Source of the DNA: JAKAGE01 sp035541415
GTDB lineage: Bacteria > Patescibacteriota > Minisyncoccia > UBA6257 > 2-01-FULL-56-20
Length of the DNA stretch: 47,274 nucleotides
Direction: 5' to 3'
NCBI GenBank assembly: GCA_035541415.1
Contig: DATKNI010000036.1
Span: 1 to 47,274, forward strand
In this document: piece after piece, positions 6,757-14,996 of the stretch
Layout: the number at the start of each line of letters is the position of its first letter
How positions within the stretch are numbered: position 1 is the stretch's first letter
The notes under the pieces: generated by a model
Told to the model about the DNA's origin: nothing
What the model saw: the letters and a program-made list of their open reading frames with translations, nothing else
The model's database searches: none
Made by a program: the position numbers and the translations under genes

Positions 6757-8946
6757 TTAGTATAGCAGTATTGGCTTTGCTCCAATCGTCACGGTGCCGC
6801 CGCTCACCGTGCAGGCGCTCCCGTCAACCGTCGAGCAGTTCTTGAACCCGTCGGCAGAAACGGTTGCCGGCGTGTCCGCGGAGTTCCATTTAATTTCTTC
6901 CGATACGCCTGCGGACGATGTGAGTGAGCACGTGTAATACGAACCGGATACCGGGCACGGATTTGATTTGGCAAACGACGATCCGACGAGCCATGATTCC
7001 ACGGTGCCATAGGCTTGGCCGGATTCGAGCTCGATGTTTGGATGCTCATTTAGCGAGCCGAATGAGTCGCCTTGATTTCCCCACTGGTACCAATAGTAGC
7101 GGGTAACCCCGTTTGCGGCGACGAGAATATACGACCGCGAGACGAAAGCTGCCATGTTATCCAAACACGTTTGCGAAAATGGCGGGACGTCGCTCGCGGG
7201 GCAGCCCGTGATGATGCTGTTCCGGCCCCAGCTCGATTCCGTGTCGATAAGCGGCAAGGATCCAGCGCCGCTCTGCTGCATTGCGGCGAACATCTTGGAG
7301 ATGAGCGAGACAATGCCTTCTGGATCGGGACTGCCGAGATAGGTATGGAACGTGACGCCGTCCGCAACTGAAGCGCCGGAGATCGTCGAGCCGTTCACAA
7401 CGATAGTTGTCGTGAGATAATATTTCATGCCGTCCTGCGGATTCGTGGTTGTGTAGATATTTTTGGTAAGGAGCGCATTCTTGCAGTTGCAGGTATCCGG
7501 CGTGAGAACGACGGCGCTCGGATCGAACTGCTTGATGATCGTGCGCGCGTCATACGCCATGCGCACGAGCTGCTCAGCCGTGCTGACCCAGAACTGCTTG
7601 TTATTTACTTCGTTCCAAACCTCAAAATATTTGATGTGCTCGCCGGTCTGATTGAGGTGCTGCATGAGCGCCGTCACAAAATCCTTAAAATGCTGGTCGG
7701 TCCCCGTGCCGTCTGCCGCAACGTCGCTTGGCGCATCGCATTCGCCGCCGGTTTTGACCGGCGCCGGCGTCGGTTCGGCGCACGAGGTATCACCCGGGTT
7801 CGAACTCGCCCAGTTTGGATCGCCGCCGAAGGTATAAAGCACGGTCTGCCCGTTCGCCGCGGCTTGATTCACCAATCCGTCGAACGTTGCCCATTTATAG
7901 GTGCCTTCAGAAGGTTCAATCTGATCCCACCGCGTGGCCGTATCCCACATCCGCAGCGAACCAAACGGAACCGGCACCGGTTGCGCGGTCGGCGGCCACG
8001 GCGTCGCCATGTCGTGCACGTTCAGGCTGAAGAAGTCGGCTTGGATTCCTGGACCGCTACTCGCGCTCTTCACCGTGAGTACGAGCGTCTTTGAATCCAT
8101 CCCTGCGGAATTCGTCGCGCTGATCGTTATATTCGATGTCTGGGCTGCCGAAGGCGTCCCCGAAATAGTGGCGGTATTGGCATCGAACGAGAGTCCTGCC
8201 GGCAAACCTTGCGCCGCATAGGTGCAACCCGACGAGCAATTGGTCGCCGTGATGGTGTAGGTGAACGGACTTCCCACCACGCCCGATGCCGTGAGCGCGC
8301 TCGTGATGGCCGGCGGCTGGACGGAGGTCACGCCGCATACCGCGATGCATGATGAAAGCGTGGAGAACGATCCGCCGGACCCGGCAGCCGAACAGCTGTT
8401 ATTTACGCAGTTATACGTCTGCGGAGGAGGCGGGCCAGAACCGCCGCTCGCGCCGTGATACAAAAATTCGATGCAATAATATGGCTCATCGCACGAGGAA
8501 AGCCCTTGCGCGTTGTAGTTCAGAAAATCCGATGGCGGCACATAATTTTTGAAAACATCCGTGCTCGAACTCTCAAGTTTTGCGGCGATCAAATATGATG
8601 TGCCGCTCGCGTTCACGCCGTAATAATACGTTGCGCCGGAATTTGCAAATGGATCGTTCGGCACCGAATTGACATTGATGGCCCGCGATCCCGTGAGCGC
8701 GGCAGTGAGTGCGCTCCAGGTATACGCGCCGCTCGGCCCGCCAGCGCAATTTGCCTGGCCGGGATAGAATCCGCATAGCGCGAAATACACTTCGAGGTCG
8801 GTTGAAACCTGGGTCAGATCCGTAACGCGCCGCTCGTCGCGCGAACCTGTTTGCGGCTTTGAGAGGCCGACGAGGACAATGCCCGAAAGCACCGCAATGA
8901 TGGCGACGACCACAAGAATCTCAACGAGAGAAAATCCTCTTTTCAC
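6757..8946 (-). CDS. Type IV pilin-like N-terminus fused to Ig domain and GH-A glycosidase
   Basis: A 729-residue fusion. Residues 1-28 are a class III/type IV prepilin leader: MKRG|FSLVE with cleavage after Gly4, Glu at +5 and a hydrophobic helix. Residues 30-165 look like a pseudopilin globular domain with Cys pairs. Residues 205-293 are a putative Ig (He_PIG) domain with GLPAGLSFDANTATISGTP. Residues 300-640 resemble a clan GH-A barrel near GH39: LRMWD (331-335), the acid/base in EVWNE (Asn445-Glu446) and a likely nucleophile in LIDTE (Glu570). Clan GH-A enzymes cleave beta-glycosides with retention. The GTG start overlaps the previous gene's stop (GTGA), so the two are translationally coupled. 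A glycosidase carried on a pilin is unusual; export would need prepilin peptidase PilD, which is not in this window. Confidence 0.85.
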   Translation of the reverse strand: MKRGFSLVEILVVVAIIAVLSGIVLVGLSKPQTGSRDERRVTDLTQVSTDLEVYFALCGFYPGQANCAGGPSGAYTWSALTAALTGSRAINVNSVPNDPFANSGATYYYGVNASGTSYLIAAKLESSSTDVFKNYVPPSDFLNYNAQGLSSCDEPYYCIEFLYHGASGGSGPPPPQTYNCVNNSCSAAGSGGSFSTLSSCIAVCGVTSVQPPAITSALTASGVVGSPFTYTITATNCSSGCTYAAQGLPAGLSFDANTATISGTPSAAQTSNITISATNSAGMDSKTLVLTVKSASSGPGIQADFFSLNVHDMATPWPPTAQPVPVPFGSLRMWDTATRWDQIEPSEGTYKWATFDGLVNQAAANGQTVLYTFGGDPNWASSNPGDTSCAEPTPAPVKTGGECDAPSDVAADGTGTDQHFKDFVTALMQHLNQTGEHIKYFEVWNEVNNKQFWVSTAEQLVRMAYDARTIIKQFDPSAVVLTPDTCNCKNALLTKNIYTTTNPQDGMKYYLTTTIVVNGSTISGASVADGVTFHTYLGSPDPEGIVSLISKMFAAMQQSGAGSLPLIDTESSWGRNSIITGCPASDVPPFSQTCLDNMAAFVSRSYILVAANGVTRYYWYQWGNQGDSFGSLNEHPNIELESGQAYGTVESWLVGSSFAKSNPCPVSGSYYTCSLTSSAGVSEEIKWNSADTPATVSADGFKNCSTVDGSACTVSGGTVTIGAKPILLY

Positions 8947-10055
8947 TGTTTTATTGTACTATGCCCCGACGCGCGGAACCAGGGAGTAAACGGCGATGCG
9001 GCATAGAACTGCATCATGAGCGAAGCGACCTTCGGCACGCCGTTCGCGATATTCGGATGCGTATAGTCGGCGGTGTTGTAATCAGAAGGAATCCACGCGA
9101 GGCCGTCGCTCCGGGGCGAATTCCCGTCGGCCCAGAAATAGGGACCCCATGCGATCCACGGCGCAACGGCATAACTCAAATCCCCTGCAACGGGATCAAT
9201 CGGAGCTCCGGCAATCTGATCAATCTGTGCGGCGACGAGCCACTTGTTTGCAAATCCATATTCATAGGCAAACGGTTCGGGATTCAAATTTGTGGTTGCG
9301 TAGCCGGCGTAGATGCGGGTGTGTACGAACATCTGCTTCACATTAGGGAACTGCATCTTTGCAAAACGCGCAATGTTCCCCACCTCGCGCTCATAGATGC
9401 AGGCGTCGATCGCCGAATTGGCCGTGCATTGCGTGCTCGACGCCAGGGAATATTTCGGTTGCGGATCGGCGTCTTTAAAGAGAATCACCTGCACCTGTTT
9501 CGCCGATAAACCTTCGGACGACAGGATCTGCACGCACGCGGCATAGTTGCCCTTGCTGTCATCAAGCCATTTTGCCGCGACTTGCGAGCCTTGCGCGCAA
9601 TCAACGATCACGAGATTTGTATGGTTTACGGTTGGGTCGTGCTCAGTCTGGTAGATAAAACTTCCCGGATTGCAATCCTGATTCGTCCGCGGAAGCATAT
9701 TACAAAGCTCAATCGTCCAATTTGACATCCCGATGCCCACCACGACGATTTTCCCCGCGGGCGACGGATTGCCATTCACGTCAAGCGGCTGGATTTCGCT
9801 TGCAAACCGCATCCCATCCGCAGCATGAGCCGCCGGCATGGTGTTCGTGCCGTCGTACAAAAATCCGTCGAAAGCGCCCAAATATTTCTCGCCCGGAGCA
9901 AAATCGGTGAGCGGCACGAGATTGGGAATGCTCGAACTGCTCGCGAGGAGCGTCGCCGGATGCACGCCGGCCGTCCGCGCATAGTGCCGCACCGCGACAA
10001 ATGCCGCAATGCCCAGGATCACGACTCCCGCCGCGATGAGAATATATTTTTTCAT
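8943..10055 (-). CDS. Membrane-anchored SGNH/GDSL-like hydrolase, putative
   Basis: A 370-residue protein with an N-terminal membrane anchor (residues 4-22) and an external domain. VVVGIGMSNW (104-113) could carry the nucleophile Ser111, LVIVDCAQGSQ (148-158) resembles the second block, and DYTHPN (330-335) has the D-x-x-H pattern of the SGNH catalytic Asp-His pair (Asp330, His333). This fits a family of secreted SGNH-like hydrolases, which usually remove acyl groups from sugars or lipids; the assignment rests on motif order. Its stop codon overlaps the start of the pilin-glycosidase gene, so a shared role on one surface polysaccharide is a reasonable inference. Upstream, TATAGT occurs in a GGTATAGTT repeat. 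Confidence 0.7.
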   Translation of the reverse strand: MKKYILIAAGVVILGIAAFVAVRHYARTAGVHPATLLASSSSIPNLVPLTDFAPGEKYLGAFDGFLYDGTNTMPAAHAADGMRFASEIQPLDVNGNPSPAGKIVVVGIGMSNWTIELCNMLPRTNQDCNPGSFIYQTEHDPTVNHTNLVIVDCAQGSQVAAKWLDDSKGNYAACVQILSSEGLSAKQVQVILFKDADPQPKYSLASSTQCTANSAIDACIYEREVGNIARFAKMQFPNVKQMFVHTRIYAGYATTNLNPEPFAYEYGFANKWLVAAQIDQIAGAPIDPVAGDLSYAVAPWIAWGPYFWADGNSPRSDGLAWIPSDYNTADYTHPNIANGVPKVASLMMQFYAASPFTPWFRASGHSTIKQ

Positions 10056-10124
10056 GGAAACGCCAACTATACCTTTAACTATACCAAACGAGCGCCGCTC
10101 GCCTCGCCTTCAAACATCATTTTC

Positions 10125-10133
10125 TGCTATCAT
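10125..10133 (+). promoter_or_regulatory. Extended -10 box of queA
   Basis: TGCTATCAT, ending 6 nt before the ATG at 10140; this predicts a leaderless mRNA. Confidence 0.6.
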
Positions 10134-10139
10134 CTTTCC

Positions 10140-11183
10140 ATGGAATTTTCTTATGCCTACCACCTTCCCGAGGAATATATCGCCAAGCGACCGGCGACGC
10201 CACGCGATTCGTCAAAGCTTTTTGTTTTTGATACGGCGCGCGACGAAATTACGCTCGATCGGTTCTCAAATCTTGGCGAATACATTCCTCCCCATTCGCT
10301 TCTTGTTTTGAATAACACGAAGGTCGTTCCGGCGCGCACGATCCTCAAAAAAGAAACGGGCGGCAAGGTGGAAGTCCTCTTTTTGGTGAACGAGTGGCGC
10401 AACGGCGGCGCGATTCCGGCCATCGTCGATCGCAAGATTACGGTTGGCGCAACGGTATCGCTCACCACCAATAAAACATTTACGGTGACGAAACAGAACG
10501 AAAATATTTTTTATTTGAAGCCCAACTTCCCTGCCGCGCAGCTCTTTGCCGCACTCCGGAAAAGAGGCGCCATGCCAATCCCGAAATACATAAAAGATTC
10601 GCGGATGAGCGAAGCGGACCTCCGCAGGCGGTATCAGAGCGTGTTCGCAAGCGCATCGGCCTCGGTTGCGGCGCCGACGGCGTCGCTCCACCTCACGGAT
10701 CGGCTCCTCGCAAAGCTTGCACAGCGCGGCGTGCGGCAAACGTTCATCACCCTCGACGTTGGTCTCGGCACCTTCGCTCCCGTGAAAGATGAAAATATTA
10801 TGAAAAATAAATTGCATGAGGAATTTTTGAATATCCCTCGCAACGCCGCGGCGCTCATTCGAAGCTGCAAAAAAGACCACAACCCCATCGTCGCCGTCGG
10901 GACGACCGTCGTTCGCGCGCTCGAGTCGCAAGCTTCAGCCATCATGAAGGCGCGCGGACCAATCTCGGGCACAACGGACATTTTCATCCATCCTCCCTAT
11001 CGATTCGCAATCGTTGACGCGATGATCACCAACTTCCACCTGCCCGAATCCTCGCTCATGATGCTCGTCCAGGCATTCATTGCCCAGAAGGGATCCTCAA
11101 AGAGATTGACGGAGCTGTACGAATTTGCCATGAAACATGTGTTTCGCTTTTATTCATTCGGCGATGCCATGCTCATAACCTAG
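10140..11183 (+). CDS. queA: tRNA preQ1(34) S-adenosylmethionine ribosyltransferase-isomerase QueA
   Basis: A 347-residue full-length QueA. Family motifs include FSYAYHLPEEYIAKRP at the start, LLVLNNTKVVPAR, and near the end SGTTDIFIHPPYRFAIVD and MITNFHLPESSLMMLV. The enzyme transfers the ribose of SAM to preQ1 in tRNA to make epoxyqueuosine. No other queuosine genes are in the window, so preQ1 insertion (Tgt) must be encoded elsewhere or the substrate supplied. The ATG at 10140 is chosen because the homology starts there and an extended -10 box ends 6 nt upstream; longer readings run into the divergent gene. Confidence 0.97.
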   Translation: MEFSYAYHLPEEYIAKRPATPRDSSKLFVFDTARDEITLDRFSNLGEYIPPHSLLVLNNTKVVPARTILKKETGGKVEVLFLVNEWRNGGAIPAIVDRKITVGATVSLTTNKTFTVTKQNENIFYLKPNFPAAQLFAALRKRGAMPIPKYIKDSRMSEADLRRRYQSVFASASASVAAPTASLHLTDRLLAKLAQRGVRQTFITLDVGLGTFAPVKDENIMKNKLHEEFLNIPRNAAALIRSCKKDHNPIVAVGTTVVRALESQASAIMKARGPISGTTDIFIHPPYRFAIVDAMITNFHLPESSLMMLVQAFIAQKGSSKRLTELYEFAMKHVFRFYSFGDAMLIT

Positions 11184-11273
11184 CAAATCTCGACGCAAGA
11201 AGCCGACCCGGCCCATGTGGATAAGGATCTCTAATAGCATGAAAAGCTGATATAATAAGGGAAAGATCCTCCC

Positions 11274-11651
11274 ATGTGGAAATACCTCGCAATCATCCTT
11301 ATCGCTCTTGTTCTCGTCGTGGCGATTTTTAAGTTTTCGCTTATCACGAACGACTCGCAAAGCTATTGCGCCTTTGGGCCGTTTGCGAAACATTGCCACG
11401 AGAATGTTTCATATGACGATCTGTACCAAACTTTGCGGGGCATTACGCGCGCCGTGACGCCGAATATCGCGGTCATGGCCTTTCTTTTTGTAGCCATTAC
11501 ACTTTTTGGAACAGTGAAGCAAGCTGCCACGTCTCCGCTTGTCGTCCGATTCGTCGTCCGGCAAGCGCCGCTTAATCTTGCGTCCGCAAAGAAAGATATT
11601 TCCCGCTGGATAGAGCTCCACGAAGGAGGAAGTCCGTCCAACCGCCGCTAG
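11274..11651 (+). CDS. Small membrane protein, 125 residues, unknown
   Basis: Two hydrophobic segments: residues 3-22 (IILIALVLVVAIF) and about 63-82 (IAVMAFLFVAITLFG). Between them is an external loop of about 40 residues with two Cys (SYCAFGPFAKHC) that could be disulfide-bonded; the C-terminal tail is basic and probably cytoplasmic. A TATAAT at about 11250 precedes it, with AAGGGA 9 nt before the ATG. Its last codons enter the nested terminator at 11641. No family recognised. Confidence 0.75.
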   Translation: MWKYLAIILIALVLVVAIFKFSLITNDSQSYCAFGPFAKHCHENVSYDDLYQTLRGITRAVTPNIAVMAFLFVAITLFGTVKQAATSPLVVRFVVRQAPLNLASAKKDISRWIELHEGGSPSNRR

Positions 11652-11705
11652 GTTGCGCTGAACCGTTTTGCGGTTCTTTTGCGCAACCGATATCGGCGGT
11701 TTTTG
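11641..11705 (+). terminator. Three-tier nested terminator
   Basis: Three stems lie inside each other: ACCGCC/GGCGGT (11641-11646 with 11695-11700), GGTTGCGC/GCGCAACC (11651-11658 with 11681-11688), and GAACCG/CGGTTC (11660-11665 with 11671-11676). Both the inner stem (TTTT at 11677) and the outer stem (TTTTT at 11700) have T tracts, so the element could stop transcription at two points. The stop codon of the previous gene is inside. Confidence 0.75.
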
Positions 11706-11736
11706 TTATTTCCTGAAAATTTGTTTGAGCAACGCC

Positions 11737-14070
11737 ATGAAGCAACACCTCGGACAGAATCAAATCAAAACGATTCCAAAAATCAGAAGGGATAAATTTA
11801 TTATCTTTTGTATTGTCGCGTATGCGATGTACCTTGGCTTTGCGTTCGTGTTCAATGCTCACGCCGACCCGCCGTCCAGTCCATTTGCTCCGGGAGCGAC
11901 GCTCGATCCCGGTTGTTCGCCGACCAGCACGAACTGCACGGTTAACCCGCCGCTGTTTAGCTCGACGACACTTCCCATCGGTGGGCTTCTTTTTGTAAAC
12001 GACGCGAGCGGCACGATTACGGCAAACACATCGAGCCTTTACTGGAACAGCGCATCATCAACGCTCCTCGTGAACGGGACACTTTTGACCTCCGGCATCG
12101 CGCTTTCTTCTCTCACCTCTTCCATTCTGGTGACGGACGGCAATGGCAACGTGGGCGCGTTAAGCATCGGATCCGGACTCTCGCTTTCTTCCGGAACGCT
12201 TACCGCAACGGGAGGCGGCGGCGGAAGCGGGCCGCTCGCCATCACGACATCAAGCATCAGTCTCGTCGACGAACTCGATTCCACGACCACCCAAATCACC
12301 ATAAAGAACACGACCGCGACCGGAACGCTCTATTCGTACACCCTGCCGGGAAACACGCTGGGGACAAATGGGGATTTCATCCGCATCAATATGTTCGGGT
12401 ATATTTTTAATAATTCCGGATCAAATCGAACCGTGACGCTTCGATTGTTCTATGGAGGCAAACAGTTCTTTGCCGTGCCGTCGGGGAACATCGCGGCAAA
12501 CGCCGCGACCTCCGGCTGGTCGGCGACCTTCTATATCGCAAATACGTCGTCATCCCAAGCCCAGGTCGGCGAATTCAACGCCCAAGCAAGCCCGGGAAGC
12601 GGGACGGTGAGCGTCACCTGGGGCGGAGGCGGCATTTCATCAGTTGATTCAACCGTCGACCAAAATGTGCAGGTCCAGGCAAGTTTAAGCACCGCGTCGA
12701 CGACCGTGTGGCTGGCTGTGACGAGCGTAAAAACAGAACTGGTCACGGGCAACCAAGTCATCGTCACGAACGTGACTGGGACCGTGAGCGCGGTGACTGC
12801 CACAGGAACTGATTTTTATGTGCCGTATTTCACCGACACAACAACGCTTTCGGAAACGTCATCGATTTTTTATGCGAGCTCCACGGGATTCATCGGCATC
12901 GGCACCACGACGCCGTCGCAGATGCTTACCGTGAACGGCAAAATCAAAGCCGTCGGCGGATTCAACGGCCAATGTCTTTCGAGCGGCGGATTCAACGCCA
13001 CATCTTCCGGTTCATGCAATATGGACGTCGCCGAAGTCTATCCAACATTCGAACCGACTGAGCCAGGCGACGTCGTAGCCATCCCGCCCTACGCGACCGG
13101 AACCGATATCGTTGCCATCGGCCGTTCGCACGGCACCGCGAATGAGACCGTCATCGGCGTCGTGTCAACAAATCCCGGTCTCGTCTTTAATAATGGAGAA
13201 ACTTCAATCGCCGGCGAGAACGACGACCTCACCACGTCGACGCAAGCGGCCATCGCCCTGGTGGGCCGGGTGCCGGTAAAAATATCTTTGGAGAACGGGC
13301 CGATCGCTCCGGGCGATTCGCTTGCCGCATCCACGGATCTTCCCGGCGTTGCCGTAAAAGCGATCGGTCCCGGCCGCGTGATCGGCGAGGCGCTCCAGGC
13401 GTTTGACGAAGCGGATGCACATTCGAGCAATGCGAGCGGGACGCCCCAGATTTTAGTCTTCATTAATCCGCACTGGGATCCAGGAACTCCATCCTCTTCA
13501 TTTTCCATCAATGCCTCGCTTTCACAATTCGTCCAGACTCTCCAAAGCGCCTTGGAGAATTTGGGCATCACCATCAATAACGGCATCGTCACAATAAAAA
13601 ACCTCGTCGTTGAAAAACTTACTGCCGGCGAAGTGGACGCAGACAAAATCTGCCTGAGCGGCACGTGCGTCACCCAAGGCGAGTTGAGTGCGATGTTGGA
13701 AAACCATGTTGCAACCTCTTCCCCAGACACCGCCCCGGCGGCGGCTCCACCGGAAGATTCGACCACAACGATCAGCGCACCAGTCGCATCATCATCAATT
13801 CCGACGTCCACACCCGTATCTGATCTAACTCCGATCGAGACAACCTCGACAACCTCGACCGCCTCAACGACTCCCGCATCTGCTCCCGATCCTGATCTTT
13901 CAACGTCTCTCCCTCCACCTCCACCGCCGTCACCTCCGCCACCACCGCAGCAGCAACAACCTCCTCCGCCTTCTGAGACTTCGCCGTCTTCTTCTCCTTC
14001 TACGCCTCCGCCGCCGCCTCCGTCTTCTCCTTCTCCCTCTCCAAGCGACGCATCGTCAACAACAAATTAA
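11737..14070 (+). CDS. Large secreted beta-repeat protein with Pro-rich tail
   Basis: A 777-residue protein from the ATG at 11737 (MKQHLGQ). A basic start and a hydrophobic helix end in AHA|DP, a good signal-peptidase site. The body has short beta repeats rich in Ser/Thr/Gly, typical of CPR surface fibres, then a conserved-looking region with DVAEVYPTFEPTEPGD and VIGVVSTNPG around the middle, a helical segment (LSQFVQTLQSALENLG) and a C-terminal tail of about 110 residues dominated by Pro, Ser and Thr. The DVAE region resembles domains in phage tail-fibre-like and CPR proteins, but I would not name it. The tail may cross or attach to the cell wall. The nested terminator lies in its leader region; no SD is evident. 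Confidence 0.8.
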   Translation: MKQHLGQNQIKTIPKIRRDKFIIFCIVAYAMYLGFAFVFNAHADPPSSPFAPGATLDPGCSPTSTNCTVNPPLFSSTTLPIGGLLFVNDASGTITANTSSLYWNSASSTLLVNGTLLTSGIALSSLTSSILVTDGNGNVGALSIGSGLSLSSGTLTATGGGGGSGPLAITTSSISLVDELDSTTTQITIKNTTATGTLYSYTLPGNTLGTNGDFIRINMFGYIFNNSGSNRTVTLRLFYGGKQFFAVPSGNIAANAATSGWSATFYIANTSSSQAQVGEFNAQASPGSGTVSVTWGGGGISSVDSTVDQNVQVQASLSTASTTVWLAVTSVKTELVTGNQVIVTNVTGTVSAVTATGTDFYVPYFTDTTTLSETSSIFYASSTGFIGIGTTTPSQMLTVNGKIKAVGGFNGQCLSSGGFNATSSGSCNMDVAEVYPTFEPTEPGDVVAIPPYATGTDIVAIGRSHGTANETVIGVVSTNPGLVFNNGETSIAGENDDLTTSTQAAIALVGRVPVKISLENGPIAPGDSLAASTDLPGVAVKAIGPGRVIGEALQAFDEADAHSSNASGTPQILVFINPHWDPGTPSSSFSINASLSQFVQTLQSALENLGITINNGIVTIKNLVVEKLTAGEVDADKICLSGTCVTQGELSAMLENHVATSSPDTAPAAAPPEDSTTTISAPVASSSIPTSTPVSDLTPIETTSTTSTASTTPASAPDPDLSTSLPPPPPPSPPPPPQQQQPPPPSETSPSSSPSTPPPPPPSSPSPSPSDASSTTN

Positions 14071-14199
14071 TTGCGGCGCGTCATCCGGCAAACTTGCTAA
14101 ATTGCTCGTTATTGAGAAGAATGAAACTAGTAAGCTTTGCAATTACATTCGTACCTCTCCTTCACGTCTTCACATCATTCCATCAGAAAGGATGGCTGC

Positions 14200-14961
14200 A
14201 TGCAGATTTGGACCGAAGAAGCGATTGACGCATACAATACGGAACTCGCCTGCTGCAGCCCTCGCGAACGAATCGCTTGGGTCCTCGACAGGTACAAGAA
14301 GCGGGTCTTGATCAACTGCGGGATCGGCGTCGGAAGCGTTGTCCTCATGAAGCTCATCGCCGACGCGGCCGCCAACATCAAGGTCGTTCCCGATATCGTC
14401 ACCATTGATACCGGGATCCGGCTCGCGGGAACGCGGCGGCTCATCAAGAGCCTCCGGCACAAGTTCCGGCTTCCGATACAAGCCCTGCGGCCGTCTGCGG
14501 AGGATCTCGCGACCGTGAGACACCTTCCCAACCTCGCCATCTTCACCGGGCCTCAGGGCCTGGAAGAGCGGCTGCGGTGCTGCAACGTGCGGAAAGAAGC
14601 CCCGCTTCGGCGGAAGCTCAAACAGTATGACGCCTGGATGAACAGCCTCGTGCCCGACGGCGCAACCACCGACCGAACCACCGTTCCATTTGTCCAGATC
14701 GACGAAAAGCATGGCGGCATCCTTAAATTCAATCCGCTTGCCGACCACACCAAACAGGACTTCTGGGACTTCATCCGAAGCCATCGCCTTCCCTACCACC
14801 CGGCATTCGACCTGGGATTCGGCAGCGTCGGTTGCGGCGGATGCTGTACGAGTTCCGGCGAGGACCGCAATGGCCGATGGCCGTGGGAGAAAAATCGCAG
14901 CGGCGCAACGTGCTTTATTAATGACGTGCAGAAGAAGCCAATGGATACCGACAGCGCATGA
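14200..14961 (+). CDS. PAPS/APS reductase (CysH) family protein
   Basis: A 253-residue protein of the adenine-nucleotide alpha-hydrolase (PP-loop) type. It has the ATP/PAPS loop variant INCGIGVGS (38-46), IDTG (69-72), CCNVRKEAPLRR (127-138), NPLADHT, LPYHP (198-202) and GCGGCC (211-216). The CC plus CxxC(C) pattern is that of [4Fe-4S] APS reductases. The C-terminal ECGLH motif with the catalytic Cys is missing; GATCFIN (Cys238) may replace it. SD AAAGGATGG precedes the ATG. No other sulfate-assimilation gene is nearby, so the role is unclear: it may be a relative acting on another nucleotide or a sulfur-transfer enzyme. It is a one-gene unit ending in a near-perfect terminator. Confidence 0.8.
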   Translation: MQIWTEEAIDAYNTELACCSPRERIAWVLDRYKKRVLINCGIGVGSVVLMKLIADAAANIKVVPDIVTIDTGIRLAGTRRLIKSLRHKFRLPIQALRPSAEDLATVRHLPNLAIFTGPQGLEERLRCCNVRKEAPLRRKLKQYDAWMNSLVPDGATTDRTTVPFVQIDEKHGGILKFNPLADHTKQDFWDFIRSHRLPYHPAFDLGFGSVGCGGCCTSSGEDRNGRWPWEKNRSGATCFINDVQKKPMDTDSA

Positions 14962-14985
14962 TGAATTGCATGCGCTGTTTTTTTT
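14951..14985 (+). terminator. Terminator overlapping the cysH-like stop codon
   Basis: ACAGCGCATG (14951-14960) pairs perfectly with CATGCGCTGT (14969-14978), an 8-nt loop, then eight T. The stop TGA (14959-14961) is inside. Confidence 0.9.
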
Positions 14986-14996
14986 ATGAAATGGCG

